64,000 bases of DNA from Botryosphaeria dothidea. Taxonomy: Eukaryota; Ascomycota; Dothideomycetes; Botryosphaeriales; Botryosphaeriaceae. The stretch lies in NCBI GenBank assembly GCA_011503125.2, contig WWBZ02000009.1, positions 682,001 to 746,000 of the forward strand, in the 5' to 3' direction. The translations under genes and the position numbers were made by a program. The notes under the pieces were generated by a model that ran no database searches, was not told the DNA's origin, and saw nothing but the letters and a program-made list of their open reading frames with translations. Numbering within the stretch: the first letter of the stretch is position 1; each line of letters opens with the position of its first letter. This document shows positions 37,243 through 46,707 of this stretch, in pieces.

Positions 37243-37827
37243 TGGAAGTGTCTGGGTGTGACTTATCGCCTTGGATGGTCTTGGGGAATGAGTCTTCGTG
37301 GTGTTGCACTGAAGGTGCCATTGAAGTCCAGTCCAGAAAGGCGCGAGGCTGCAGATCCAGGCGGGGAAGGAAGTCATTGAGCTGAAACCTGATAGGCTTC
37401 CGACGCAGATGCCAAACGTCAGTGCTTTTCTCTTCGACTTTCTACAGTCTGAAAAGAGTCAGTTATAGACAATTGAGAATGTCGTCTTGCACGGGATAGG
37501 CTATAACGATGAGTTCCCATAAGAACACCCAGGGCGGGAAGTATAGGAGGCAACACTACCGCACCTGTTGGAGGGAGGCACATTCATCCGCACCTGCCGC
37601 CAATAGATGTATTTGAAATGCCTGCAACGGCGGCTTTTCTGACGTTTTAACCCATCCAAAACTCCTGAAGTGCACGCTAAGCAACAGTGACCTGTCGGGT
37701 AGCCTCGAAAACGCAGATTCTGTCTCCAACCATAGCAACGAGTACATTTTATACTCTTCGGCTGATTTCCAACAGCCTTTTCGTATCTACCAGCGCAGAC
37801 ATGGTTTACTTACAGAGACCAAAACGC
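37243..37827. other. Convergent intergenic region
   Basis: Contains 3' ends of the DUF7587 gene (+) and the hydrolase (-). No gene seen. Confidence 0.5.
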
Positions 37828-39786
37828 TCAGAAACCAGTCGAGTTAACCGGGACAAGCAAATGACTATCGTACGCGCCGCCAAAGTGAATAACATGCGTT
37901 CCCCTATTCCGGCTCGCCGGCGTCTCGACGCGCTGCGCATCAACAAACGCAGGCACGTCCCCGTCCCCGCCCAGCAGCAGCACGCTGACGTTCGCGCCAG
38001 GCTCGAACGTCGCGCCGTCGGCCGGCACGGGCACGACGGCCAGCCCGAAGCCGGCGTCCAAGGACGCCGGCGTGATCGCCGCCGCGGCCACCGTCACGGC
38101 CATCTGCTCGCCCGGGCGGAAGCGCAGGGCGATGGGCCACAAGGGGATGTCGACGGGCACGACGTCGCCGGGGCGCAGGCGCTGCTCGCGGTCGTGGCGG
38201 AGGCGGGGCTCGGACGGCGTGGAGCGCGCGGTGTCGAGGGCGCGCTGCGAGACGCGCAGGTAGCCGGTGGCGTAGGGCCCGGTGCTTTCGCTGGCGGCGG
38301 CGGCCGTGTACGCGGTGCCGTTCGCGGCGAGCTTCATGACGGTGACGCTGAGCTCCATGTCGTCGGAGCCGACGGCCTCGACCCACAGCCGCGGCTTCAT
38401 GTATCCGACGATCTCGGTGGGCTCGCGCACCTGGTACCGGAACTGCGCCTGGCCGCCGCCGCCGCTGCTGCCGTTGACGGCGTACGAGACGGAAGCCTCG
38501 CCGGCCGGGTTGTCGTTGACGAGGGAGCCGTTGGCGGCGAGGAAGAAGGAGCGCGTTTGGATCCCTTGCGGCGGCCAGTCCTCTGCGGTCCGGTCGAGGG
38601 TGTCGTTGGCGCCTGGGTCGAGCACTGCCATGCGGACGCGCGGGGTCTCGTCCCAGCCGTTGTCGGTGATGTTTTTCAGGTAGTAGTCGAAGAACTTGCG
38701 CAGGTCTTGGACGTGGGCCTCGTCGTAGTAGTCGGGCCACTCGTACGAGTTGTGCACGCGCAGCCACTTGGCCGCGGACTGGATGCGCCGGAAGCCCTCG
38801 AAGGTGCCGTGCGTGTGCAGCGCGTTGGTGTAGCTGGCGACGACGTAGGCGGGGACCTGCACGCGCTCCAGCCGCGCCTCCTTATCCTCCCAGTACGGCG
38901 TGATGAGCTGCTCCGTGAGCATCATGCGCGCCAGGTCCTCGACGAGGCCCCTTCCGGAGAAGGTGGTGCCAACGGACTCAATGAAGCCCAGCTGAGCGAT
39001 GCCCCCGCGGTTGGTCACGTCGCGGAACAGGTCGGACAGGCCCTCCCACGGGGCGATGGCGGCCAGGTGCGGCGGCTGCTCGGCCGCGATGAACCACTGC
39101 GAGGCGGCGAGGAACGAGTTGCCCGAGAAGGCGACCTTACCGGTCGATCAGGGCTGCGCTGCCGCCCATTCGACGAAGTCGTACCCGTCCTGCGCCATCT
39201 GGCGGCCCCAGTAGGTGATGTCGCCGCCCGACATGCCCGATCCGCGCGCGTCGGGGTTGAGCACCGCGTAGCCGTGGGCGACCCAGTAGGCGGGATCTGG
39301 GGCCTCGAACTTCTGCAGCTCAGAGACGGAGGAGAGGGGGACACTCGAGCGGTTCGTCACGTCGTCTAGCCATTGCCCGCCCACCTCTTTGCCGTAGGGG
39401 CTCCATGCAACGAGCACCGGGGCCTTCTCATTGGTTGCTGGACGGAAGACATCGGTGTAGATGACGGTGCCGTCGCGGAGCGTGACCGCAACGTCGCGCT
39501 CGAAGACGATGTCGACCGGCAGCGGCTTCGCGCCCTCGCGCCGGAGAGTGCCTGCCTTGAGCGTGGTGTTGCTGGGCTTGAATCCAGGGTACCGTGCGCG
39601 CGACGCGTTCAACGGCATTGCCTGTCGGAACACGACAGGATAGGCGTCGTCATTGTAGATGGGGAGCGTTGAGTTGACGATGCGGCCGCCGTTGGTGTCG
39701 TTGCTGATGGCGAGTGGTGTTTGCGCGAGGAGCGCCACGGCTGTGATGATGACGCCGGAGGAGGACCACATTGTTCCGACGACCAT
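37828..39786 (-). pseudogene. S15/CocE-NonD-type hydrolase with an in-frame stop
   Basis: One uninterrupted frame of 653 codons on minus except for a TGA at 39148-39150. The ATG at 39786 is followed by a hydrophobic stretch (VIITAVALLAQTPLAIS) that looks like a signal peptide. Family blocks: VTLRDGTVIYTDVFRP, WSPYGKE, NPDARGSG and, straight after the stop, STGKVAFSGNSFLAASQWF, where GNS carries the expected nucleophile; APWEGLSDLFRD and VHNSYEWPDYYD (likely catalytic His region) follow. The C-terminal half is the jelly-roll domain of X-Pro dipeptidyl-peptidase-like enzymes. Relatives usually have Trp before S-T/N-G-K-V, so TGG to TGA is the likely change. Any truncated product would lack the nucleophile. 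No intron can remove the stop without losing conserved sequence. Confidence 0.72.
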
Positions 39787-40565
39787 GGTCTGCACAAACA
39801 AACAAACCAACCACCCTTGTCAGAGCTACTCTGCAGGGCAATTAATAGCACATATCGGACTACATGATTTCGGATTTGACTGCGCTGCCTACTTAGCTTT
39901 GCGTATTTTGAGATCGACGTCGCCCTTAAATCCGCACTCAAATCCGCAGTTCCGATGACCGGAGCGCACGAACATGTCCTGATGATTGTACGACAAGCCT
40001 TTTCAAACGCCATTCAATCCCTTGGTATTGCACTTAGCAAATTTGTCCTGAATGGCGCGGAATTGAAGACAACGGGGTTCACTGTTGTACGAATACCTGA
40101 CCCTAACGGAAATAGTCGAATGCAGTGAACGCCCTCAAACCAACATGCTCGAACGCAGGCATGGCGAGTTTCTGATCATTATGGGGATAAAGAGTGAATT
40201 CTTAGCATGAGGTTGTAGGGAGAAGCAGAAGCAACCCAAGCTTAGTCTAGTGCCAGCCTGAGACTTACGAAATACGCAGAGGCTGTGTTGCTGGTGTAGA
40301 GCATCGTGGACGCAATGCTTTGATGGAGGAAACTGAGATGGATCTATCCGCCGAGATACCTACCCAACGCGTACTCAGCCTCTTGGCCTCACCAACCCCA
40401 TCTTGTCTACCATGTTATATATCCGGAGCCCTCAGCCTCTCGCAAGGCCGCGACCCAACCTCTATGATGCAACCTCCCACCCGTCTAAAACACACATCGA
40501 CCTCCAGCCAAAAAACCGACCACCGCGAGTCTATACCCACCAGAAGAAGAACTTCCACCCCACCT
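39787..40565. other. Intergenic region
   Basis: Upstream region of the hydrolase and 3' end of the PAP2 gene, both minus. No gene seen. Confidence 0.45.
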
Positions 40566-41801
40566 CTAAACAACATGCTCCGCATCCTTCCACGGCTCCG
40601 GACTCGCCGCGCCGCTCCCGGCCGGACTCCTGCGCCTTCCAAACACCTTCGCCCTGCCCCACGCAAACGGCTCCGGCTTCTCCGTCCCGCAGACCCAGAA
40701 TCCCCACAGCTCAACCGGCTCGAGGACGTTGAAAACCCGATTGACCCACCACCCCATCACCGGCACCACCGCGCCGACCAGCGCATCGCACACGAAATGG
40801 TTCGCCGTGGCCAGGATCGTCAGCGCCATGGCGCACGGCCACAGCGGCGCGAGGATCCTGAGGGCGCGGTGCGGCGAGAAGCGCGCGAGGCAGACGGCCA
40901 GGAAGAGCGAGGTGCCGAAGTGCAGCGACGGCATGGCGGCGATGGTCAGCTGGAAGCGGTTGTGCGTCCACGCGGAGCCGGGATTGGTGACGGACGAGTG
41001 CAGCACGTCGACGAAGCCGTATTCCGGCGGGAGCAGGCGCGGCGGGGCGCAGCGGTAAAGGGAGAGGATGATGAAGGCGAGGGCATTGTTGGCTGCGATG
41101 GTGCGGCGGATGGTGCGGAAGGCTGGGGTGGGGAGGTAGGTGTAGCTGGTGGCTGGTTAGTCTGGTGGGTGAGGGTTTTGGGGGGAGGGAGGCGTACATG
41201 TAGACGAGGAAGACGACGCCGACGAAGATGTGCGAGTAGTAGATCTTGGCTAGGATGGTCATGAGCCAGGGTTGGCTGTTGAGGATGTATTTCTGGATGG
41301 GCAGCTCTATGGCGATGTGCAGACGCGTCTCGAAAGACAGGATAGAGAGAGCATGCGCTTGCGCGCGGGCGAAGATGGCTTCATTGCCGCGGATGAGGGT
41401 GGCGGTCAGGGCTCGCGCGAGTTGGTATATCCTAAGCACATTGTTTGCATAACTCTTGAAGTGGGCAGCCGCGGAGCTCGTACCAGTACGTCAGGTTCCA
41501 GTACCAGATCTCCAAAAGAAAAGGGAATTTGGCCAGGAAGCGAGAGCTAAGGTTGTTCCGAAAAGGCGAGGTATCCGGGTATGACGGACTCGGTGGCGCT
41601 GGGGAAGCTCCACGCGGGGAGCTGAGCAAGGGCGCGTGGAGCTCTCTCTCGCTCTCACGGATAGCACGGCGTCTGTTAATCAGGGAGCCGGCGGTGAAGG
41701 CAAGCACGATGGCTGTTTCCAATCAGAACTCCAGAGAGCAAAAAGTGTGTCACTTGGGGGAGCGTACAGCCGGGCTCGATCAAGTTCTTGAAAAGACCCA
41801 T
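40566..41801 (-). CDS. PAP2-superfamily membrane enzyme (Aur1/inositolphosphotransferase-like)
   Basis: Four exons on minus: 41801-41768 (34 nt), 41712-41484, 41431-41198, 41145-40566, giving 358 residues with all phases consistent. The short first exon encodes MGLFKNLIEPG and leads into SIVLAFTAGSLINRR. FPFLLEIWYWNLTYW is spliced to IYQLARALTA, and VYI to YTYLPTPAFRTIRR. The catalytic PAP2 motifs are both present: MPSLHFGTSLFLA, and NHFVCDALVGA with its His and Asp. Five or six membrane helices are visible. The family includes inositol phosphorylceramide synthases and related lipid phosphotransferases of the Golgi/ER; the exact reaction is not decided by sequence. An in-frame upstream ATG exists at 41945 but would add an unusual hydrophobic extension. 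Confidence 0.83.
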
Positions 41802-42815
41802 CTCGGAATTTCCATTCGGTGTTTGAGAAGGGTCCGAAAGAGCGACTAGAAAGAATAAACGTGGCAACGGGAACAGGTGTAGGAGCAAAAAGGGCACGAG
41901 GACAGAGAAAGAGGATTGAAGGACAGCTGTTTCAGGAGCAAACACGACAAGGAAGGAGTGAGACCAGGCATCACCAGACCCGGGCAGACCGCTCGGCCGC
42001 GCATCCTGAGGAGATCATCAACCAACAGGCCCGACGTGCTAGTCAGCAAGCACAGCTCTAAGCTTCGGAAGGCCGGCAATCGCGTAAGGCTGGGTGGTGC
42101 TTAAGTGGCTAGCAGCCCCCGCTAAGCACCAGCCTATGTGGCGGTCCCGATGCGGCAGCATGGCACGCGGCCATAGCCACAGCCGCGTGGGCGCAGCTGC
42201 CTGCTGCCGGCGGTACCTGCTTGGCCGGTGTTGAGTGGAGGGAAGCGAAGCGTCTCACAGCGATCACGGCGGGGTCCAATGCAGCGCTGCCACGCCTCGA
42301 CTAATCGCTGTTGTCCAGCAATCAGGGGGAGGGAGTGTCCAGCAGGGCGTGGGGGAATGTCCGAACTGTCCGACACGGAACCAAGGCACTGCGGCATCCG
42401 AGAGCCCGCGCGGCACGGGTGTTGGAGAGTCGAGGTGGTGTGCGACAACGGGATGGACAGAAGGCAGCAGAAGCGCCGCGGGCCGGCCGGAGACGCGCTG
42501 CCTGGCCCCTGCACTGCAAGCCATCGCATGACACCAATCGACTGTCGTGTCGCCATAATTACTGACCCGGCTACCACGCACTGCAGAGAAGGGGGTATAC
42601 ATTATTACACCGATGAGGAAACCTGTGCGCGGCCGAACGATCCTTGGACGCGCATATGCAAAAAACCGGCCGCTCTCCGGCCTGGCAAATACTTTTCCTT
42701 CCATACTTTCCGCGCCGCCAAACCAAACAATTAATCAAGAATGTGGAGTCTTCGTAGCTGCCTGCCCTTCCGGCATCGAGGCAGTCTCCACCGGGCAGAA
42801 TGCTTGCCTGGCCTT
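41802..42815. other. Intergenic region with a small hairpin
   Basis: Between the PAP2 gene start and the CCC1 stop, both minus. Open frames are present on both strands (up to about 170 codons) but are mutual shadows of GC-rich sequence. An 8-bp inverted repeat GGTGCTTA/TAAGCACC lies near 42097-42132. No gene seen. Confidence 0.45.
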
Positions 42816-43885
42816 TCAGGCCTTGCCGGGTTTTAGAGAGTCGACGCCGCGGACGATGGCATAACTCGTGGCCGCTGCTAACGCCCCAACGAGCAGCGTC
42901 TGGAATGCACTGTACCAACATGTTTTCCTCGGGCAACTGGTCGCACTTGCCTTGACGTATCCAAAGATGAGCAGGACAACGACCGTGATGCCAATGGACG
43001 TGAACAGAGCGTGTTGAATGTTGTCGAGGAAGAAGTAGGGCAGCATAGGAACCAATCCACCTGCATTCGCCCACCGTCAGTTCTGACTTTCGACCACCTG
43101 TAAAGCAGATCGACTTACCGAGGAAGTAGGAAAGTCCCATGACTAGCGCCGAGATCCATGCCCGATTTAATGCTGGCTTCTCAAGCTTAAGTTCGAAGTC
43201 CATCATGAACTGCAGGCCGAGTCAGCGTAAGGCTTCCCATCGGAAGCAGGAAAAACGAATGCTCACCTTGACCCACATGTCCTTATCTTGCCGCAAAGAC
43301 TCCACAAGCGGGCGAACCGTCTCTCTGGACAGGTTGTATTCGTCGAAGATCTCATAGATTTCCTCTTCCTCGGCTTCCGGCATCTCTTCAACCTCGCGCC
43401 GCTCTCGCAGCTCCTCGACTTCATACGTTTTGGCCTCAGTCTTCGCGGCGAGATAGGCGCCAAGGCCCATGCTGATTGCGCCGCTGAAGAGCTCAGCCAG
43501 TCCACCAAGGATAACCAACCGGGTCGAACCAATCCTGGAAAATTGTCAATTCAACCGGTCTGCCTTTTCACGTTGTCTGAGGGTCCAAAACAAGGAATAG
43601 GAGGAAAATGGCAGCGACCGGTCAGGTGGAGCTTGGCGTGACGTGACTAGGCTCCCAAGCTCCACCCTCACACAGGAGACGAGAGGAAAAAGGGAGAGGG
43701 AAGACTTACGAGGACAAGCCCGCGGTCAGGGCGAAAGGAACCGTCAGGCCATCTGCAAAGCCGATGATGGTGTCGCGAATGACGGCGCCGTTGTCAGAAG
43801 AGTGCTTTTCCGGGTGTCGCAGCGACTCGGAGGCGGGGAAAGTGAGGTAGTCGCCAGGCTTGGGGAGAAGAGCCTCACGAGACAT
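42816..43885 (-). CDS. CCC1: Vacuolar iron/manganese transporter, CCC1/VIT1 family
   Basis: Four exons on minus: 43885-43710, 43534-43267, 43209-43119, 43060-42816, giving 259 residues with phases consistent. VIRDTIIGFADGLTVPFALTAGLSS is the first family helix; GLAELFSGAISMGLGAYLAAKTE is the second, with the conserved Glu and Met; a Glu-rich cytosolic loop follows (residues about 95-130), then three further helices ending in TLLVGALAAATSYAIVRG. The family exports cytosolic Fe2+ or Mn2+ into the vacuole in exchange for protons. In fungi such genes are commonly repressed under iron limitation by Hap/HapX-type factors; I did not identify a clear site. Length matches the family. Confidence 0.93.
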
Positions 43886-44729
43886 GGCGGGCAGGTGGCG
43901 ATTGTGAGCTGCGGGTGGATGTCGCTGAATGGGCGAGGATTGGATGTGTTCGTGAGCAGGACGGGTGGTTGGAGGAGAGAGGGCAGTGGTATAATGTGGC
44001 AGGAGGCCCTGTTCTGTTGACGTATGCCCCGGACGAGCTGTGTTATGCCGCCTCGGTGGTGTTTCCGGTGGATGATGATTGCGCAGCACCCGCAACAAAG
44101 AAAAATCCAGAGACGCTTGGAGGATGAGCAGCTCGAGGAGATCACCAGTCCGGCTTTATAATAAAGAAAAAAATGGTCGTATGCGCGCGGCCGCGTAGCT
44201 GCGTCCGAGTTCTAGAAGTGCAGGAGCTACCCACGCAGCCAATCACAGCCCGCGAATTTGTAAGTCTGGAGAGGGGCGGATGCGGCTGTCTCGGACATTG
44301 CTCATTGATCCGCTTCGGCCTCGCTCAAGCTGCGCACACGTAAGACTCGCCTCTCCGACTTCCTCGACCGTCGCTCCAACTTGTTTGACGCCCGATGGCC
44401 GATGCGACCGTTCGCTGTCTCTTGTCGGGGCCGACCCATGGTTGATGACTCGGCGATCGGCACCTCAACTCCACCTGCACCCACATCGACTCCACGGGAA
44501 TGCATTTGCCGGTACTATCATCAGGGCGCGCATCGCCGTTTCCATGAGCTTTCTATCCACAAAGAGCGCTAACAATGAACATGCGAAACGGACCAGACAA
44601 AGGCCCCGCTCTTCCACAAAAGACGGAAGCATCATGATCATGCCAATGTTTCCACTCTTCACTTCTCAATGACCCTTACCTACAGCAGCATGAAATCTGG
44701 TACACGCTAACCTCCCGTCAAGCTTCGCA
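43886..44729. other. Divergent intergenic region
   Basis: Separates the CCC1 start (-) and the orphan membrane protein (+). A TATAAAG-like element reads on minus near 44154-44161. Open frames at 44280-44672 lack support. Confidence 0.45.
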
Positions 44730-46043
44730 ATGACATCTCTCCGCCATCGTATCAATCCAGCCGCTATTACCAGCTTGACTGATGATTCTCCGTCTCCCTC
44801 CTTGAGTCTCGCCTCTATCACTGACAATCTGTCCGACCTTCCCATCTTAAGCGGCTCTATCTCGATCCTATTCTTCTACAATATTTTCCCACATCTCCAG
44901 GCTCCCTTTTCTCTCAAGTCATCTTATGTTAACGACTTTCGCTCCGGCCTTTTCTACGCTGCTGTCTGGCTGACCCTTTTGGGAGCCTTGTTGTTTGATT
45001 TACTTGAAAGGTTTCCATTTCTTGCACAGGTCATATTCGATATCTTCGGTGCCACCTGCTGGGCCTTAGGCATCCTCTTTCTCCCGGTTAGTATCTTTTT
45101 TGATCCACTCAAATACGTTTACCCTCAAGCTTGCGATCTTATATCTCTAGGCTGCTCTTCTGCTCACCCTTATGTTGACTTTATCGGTTATCATCTTGCA
45201 TCTTGTCTTCTCTACTCTATTAGCCACTGGCTTGTCTACCCTTCTCTTTACTGTTTTGCCTACTTCGTCTCTTTTCTCTACTCGGTCACTCCTTTTCCCC
45301 TGTCTCTCTTAGTCCGCCTGCCCATACTCGCCTTCAAATCTGTAAATCACTTCCTCTTTCTCTTGCATTCTCTCTTTTATCTCATCTACATCGAGACCAA
45401 CCTTTTCCTCCAACGCCTCTCCGTCCTCCTCTACACCCCCCTCTCCTCCATTCCCCTCCTCTCCGCCTCCGTAATTATCGTCCTCACCTCCCTCACCCTC
45501 CTCATCCTCCACACCCACCAACCTCCCATCAAAAACGCCACCCAAACCATCCCTCTGACCCTCCACTCCACCCTCCTCACCCCCCTCAACCTCTACACCA
45601 CCTACCACCTCACCCCCCTCACCTCCCTTCTCACCACCCTCGCCACCCTCTCCCTCCACTCCCTTCTCTTCCTCCTCCACGCCACCTTCTCTCTCGCCAC
45701 CCTCCTCTCCAACCCGCCCATCGCCGCCACCCTCGCCCTCGCCGCAACCGCCTCCCTCTCGAACACCCTCGTCGCAGTCTCCCTCTCCGCACTCGTCTGC
45801 GTCCTGGCCGTTAGACCGCGCGAGCTCCGCAACGCCCTCCTCATTGCGCTTCTGCTGGGCGGCATCGCGTGGGAAGCCGGCGCGCGGGGTACAGTGGGCG
45901 GCATGGTGAGTGACGTGGTGGGGCACGCGTACGCGACGGAATTGATCGGCTTGATGGGGTTTTGCGTGTGGGCGTGGGGGGTGAGGCGGTGGGGAGGGGA
46001 GGAGGCGTTTGCGAGGGGGTTGGGGTGGGTGAGTGAAGGGTGA
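44730..46043 (+). CDS. Orphan polytopic membrane protein
   Basis: Single exon, 437 residues from ATG 44730. Not recognised. The sequence is almost entirely hydrophobic, with at least eight candidate membrane helices, short loops, few charged residues and a high Leu/Ser/Thr/Pro content. A short polar N-terminus (about 35 residues) precedes the first helix. The coding strand between about 45400 and 45780 is extremely pyrimidine-rich, so the Leu/Thr/Ser-rich helices there are encoded mostly by CTC, ACC and TCC codons. This bias could also produce a spurious open frame, but the sensible start, the even distribution of helices and the absence of stops over 1.3 kb favour a real gene. Function unknown. 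Confidence 0.6.
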   Translation: MTSLRHRINPAAITSLTDDSPSPSLSLASITDNLSDLPILSGSISILFFYNIFPHLQAPFSLKSSYVNDFRSGLFYAAVWLTLLGALLFDLLERFPFLAQVIFDIFGATCWALGILFLPVSIFFDPLKYVYPQACDLISLGCSSAHPYVDFIGYHLASCLLYSISHWLVYPSLYCFAYFVSFLYSVTPFPLSLLVRLPILAFKSVNHFLFLLHSLFYLIYIETNLFLQRLSVLLYTPLSSIPLLSASVIIVLTSLTLLILHTHQPPIKNATQTIPLTLHSTLLTPLNLYTTYHLTPLTSLLTTLATLSLHSLLFLLHATFSLATLLSNPPIAATLALAATASLSNTLVAVSLSALVCVLAVRPRELRNALLIALLLGGIAWEAGARGTVGGMVSDVVGHAYATELIGLMGFCVWAWGVRRWGGEEAFARGLGWVSEG

Positions 46044-46707
46044 GAGTGCGTGAGTCGGTGTGGCTGGCGGGACTGTGTGGTGAGGTTCGTGGGCTGGGCG
46101 GTTTGAGCGAGCGCTCGGGGGCTGGTGTGTTTATGTGCTGAGAGGCGGGATGGGCTTTGTCTGTGTCCGCGTTTGGGATGTGTGGGTGGGTGGACAAAGG
46201 ACAACACCGACGCGGCTGTTTGGCTGACTAGAAGATCCTGCAATGGGCTAAGCAAGGCGGGGCCGTTGGAGCATGGGGGCAGGAAGTCTGCCACACCTGC
46301 CGTATATATTCCATTCAATCTACTAGTTCTTTCGCTTACGGGCACGCCATGACACACATGGTGCAATGGTACGCCCGTTGATTATACAACCGGAAAGAAC
46401 TGCTAACCTTGATCTAAGTGTATTCAAATGTGCGAAAGAGGAAACCCGCGTCGATTCGAACCCCGTCTTCGGATGCCAATGAGGTTTCTCCACGAGGTAA
46501 ACAGTTGGATTGCGAAAAGTAAACTAGCGACCGGGTTAGTTTCTTTCCGGGCAATTGCCCGTTTCTTTTGCTCCTCTGTCTTTTGCTCCTGTTCTGTTTG
46601 CTTTTTGCTGATGCGGTGGTCTTGTGCTTCAGCCTTACACGGATGATGGTGTTGTTGACCTTGGACACTGGTGACAGATATCAATATCATTTCTGCTGCC
46701 TATAACG
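46044..46707. other. Convergent intergenic region
   Basis: Contains 3' ends of the orphan membrane gene (+) and RRN9 (-). A GATTCGAACCCC near 46453 resembles a reversed tRNA B box, but no tRNA folds around it. No gene seen. Confidence 0.45.

Noticed and set aside
39148..39150. RIP (CpA to TpA) as the cause of the hydrolase stop codon
   Set aside because: A TGG to TGA change alters a C followed by C on the opposite strand, not C followed by A, so it is not the canonical RIP context.
42097..42132. Hairpin GGTGCTTA/TAAGCACC as a terminator or small RNA
   Set aside because: Short stem with a long loop, no U tract and no meaning for polymerase II termination; probably chance.
45309..45926. 205-codon minus-strand Glu/Gly-rich open frame
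   Set aside because: It is the shadow of the pyrimidine-rich coding strand of the membrane protein at 44730-46043.
46440..46500. Possible minus-strand tRNA around a GGGGTTCGAATCG B-box-like sequence
   Set aside because: The T-stem does not pair, there is no A box at the right distance and no cloverleaf can be drawn.
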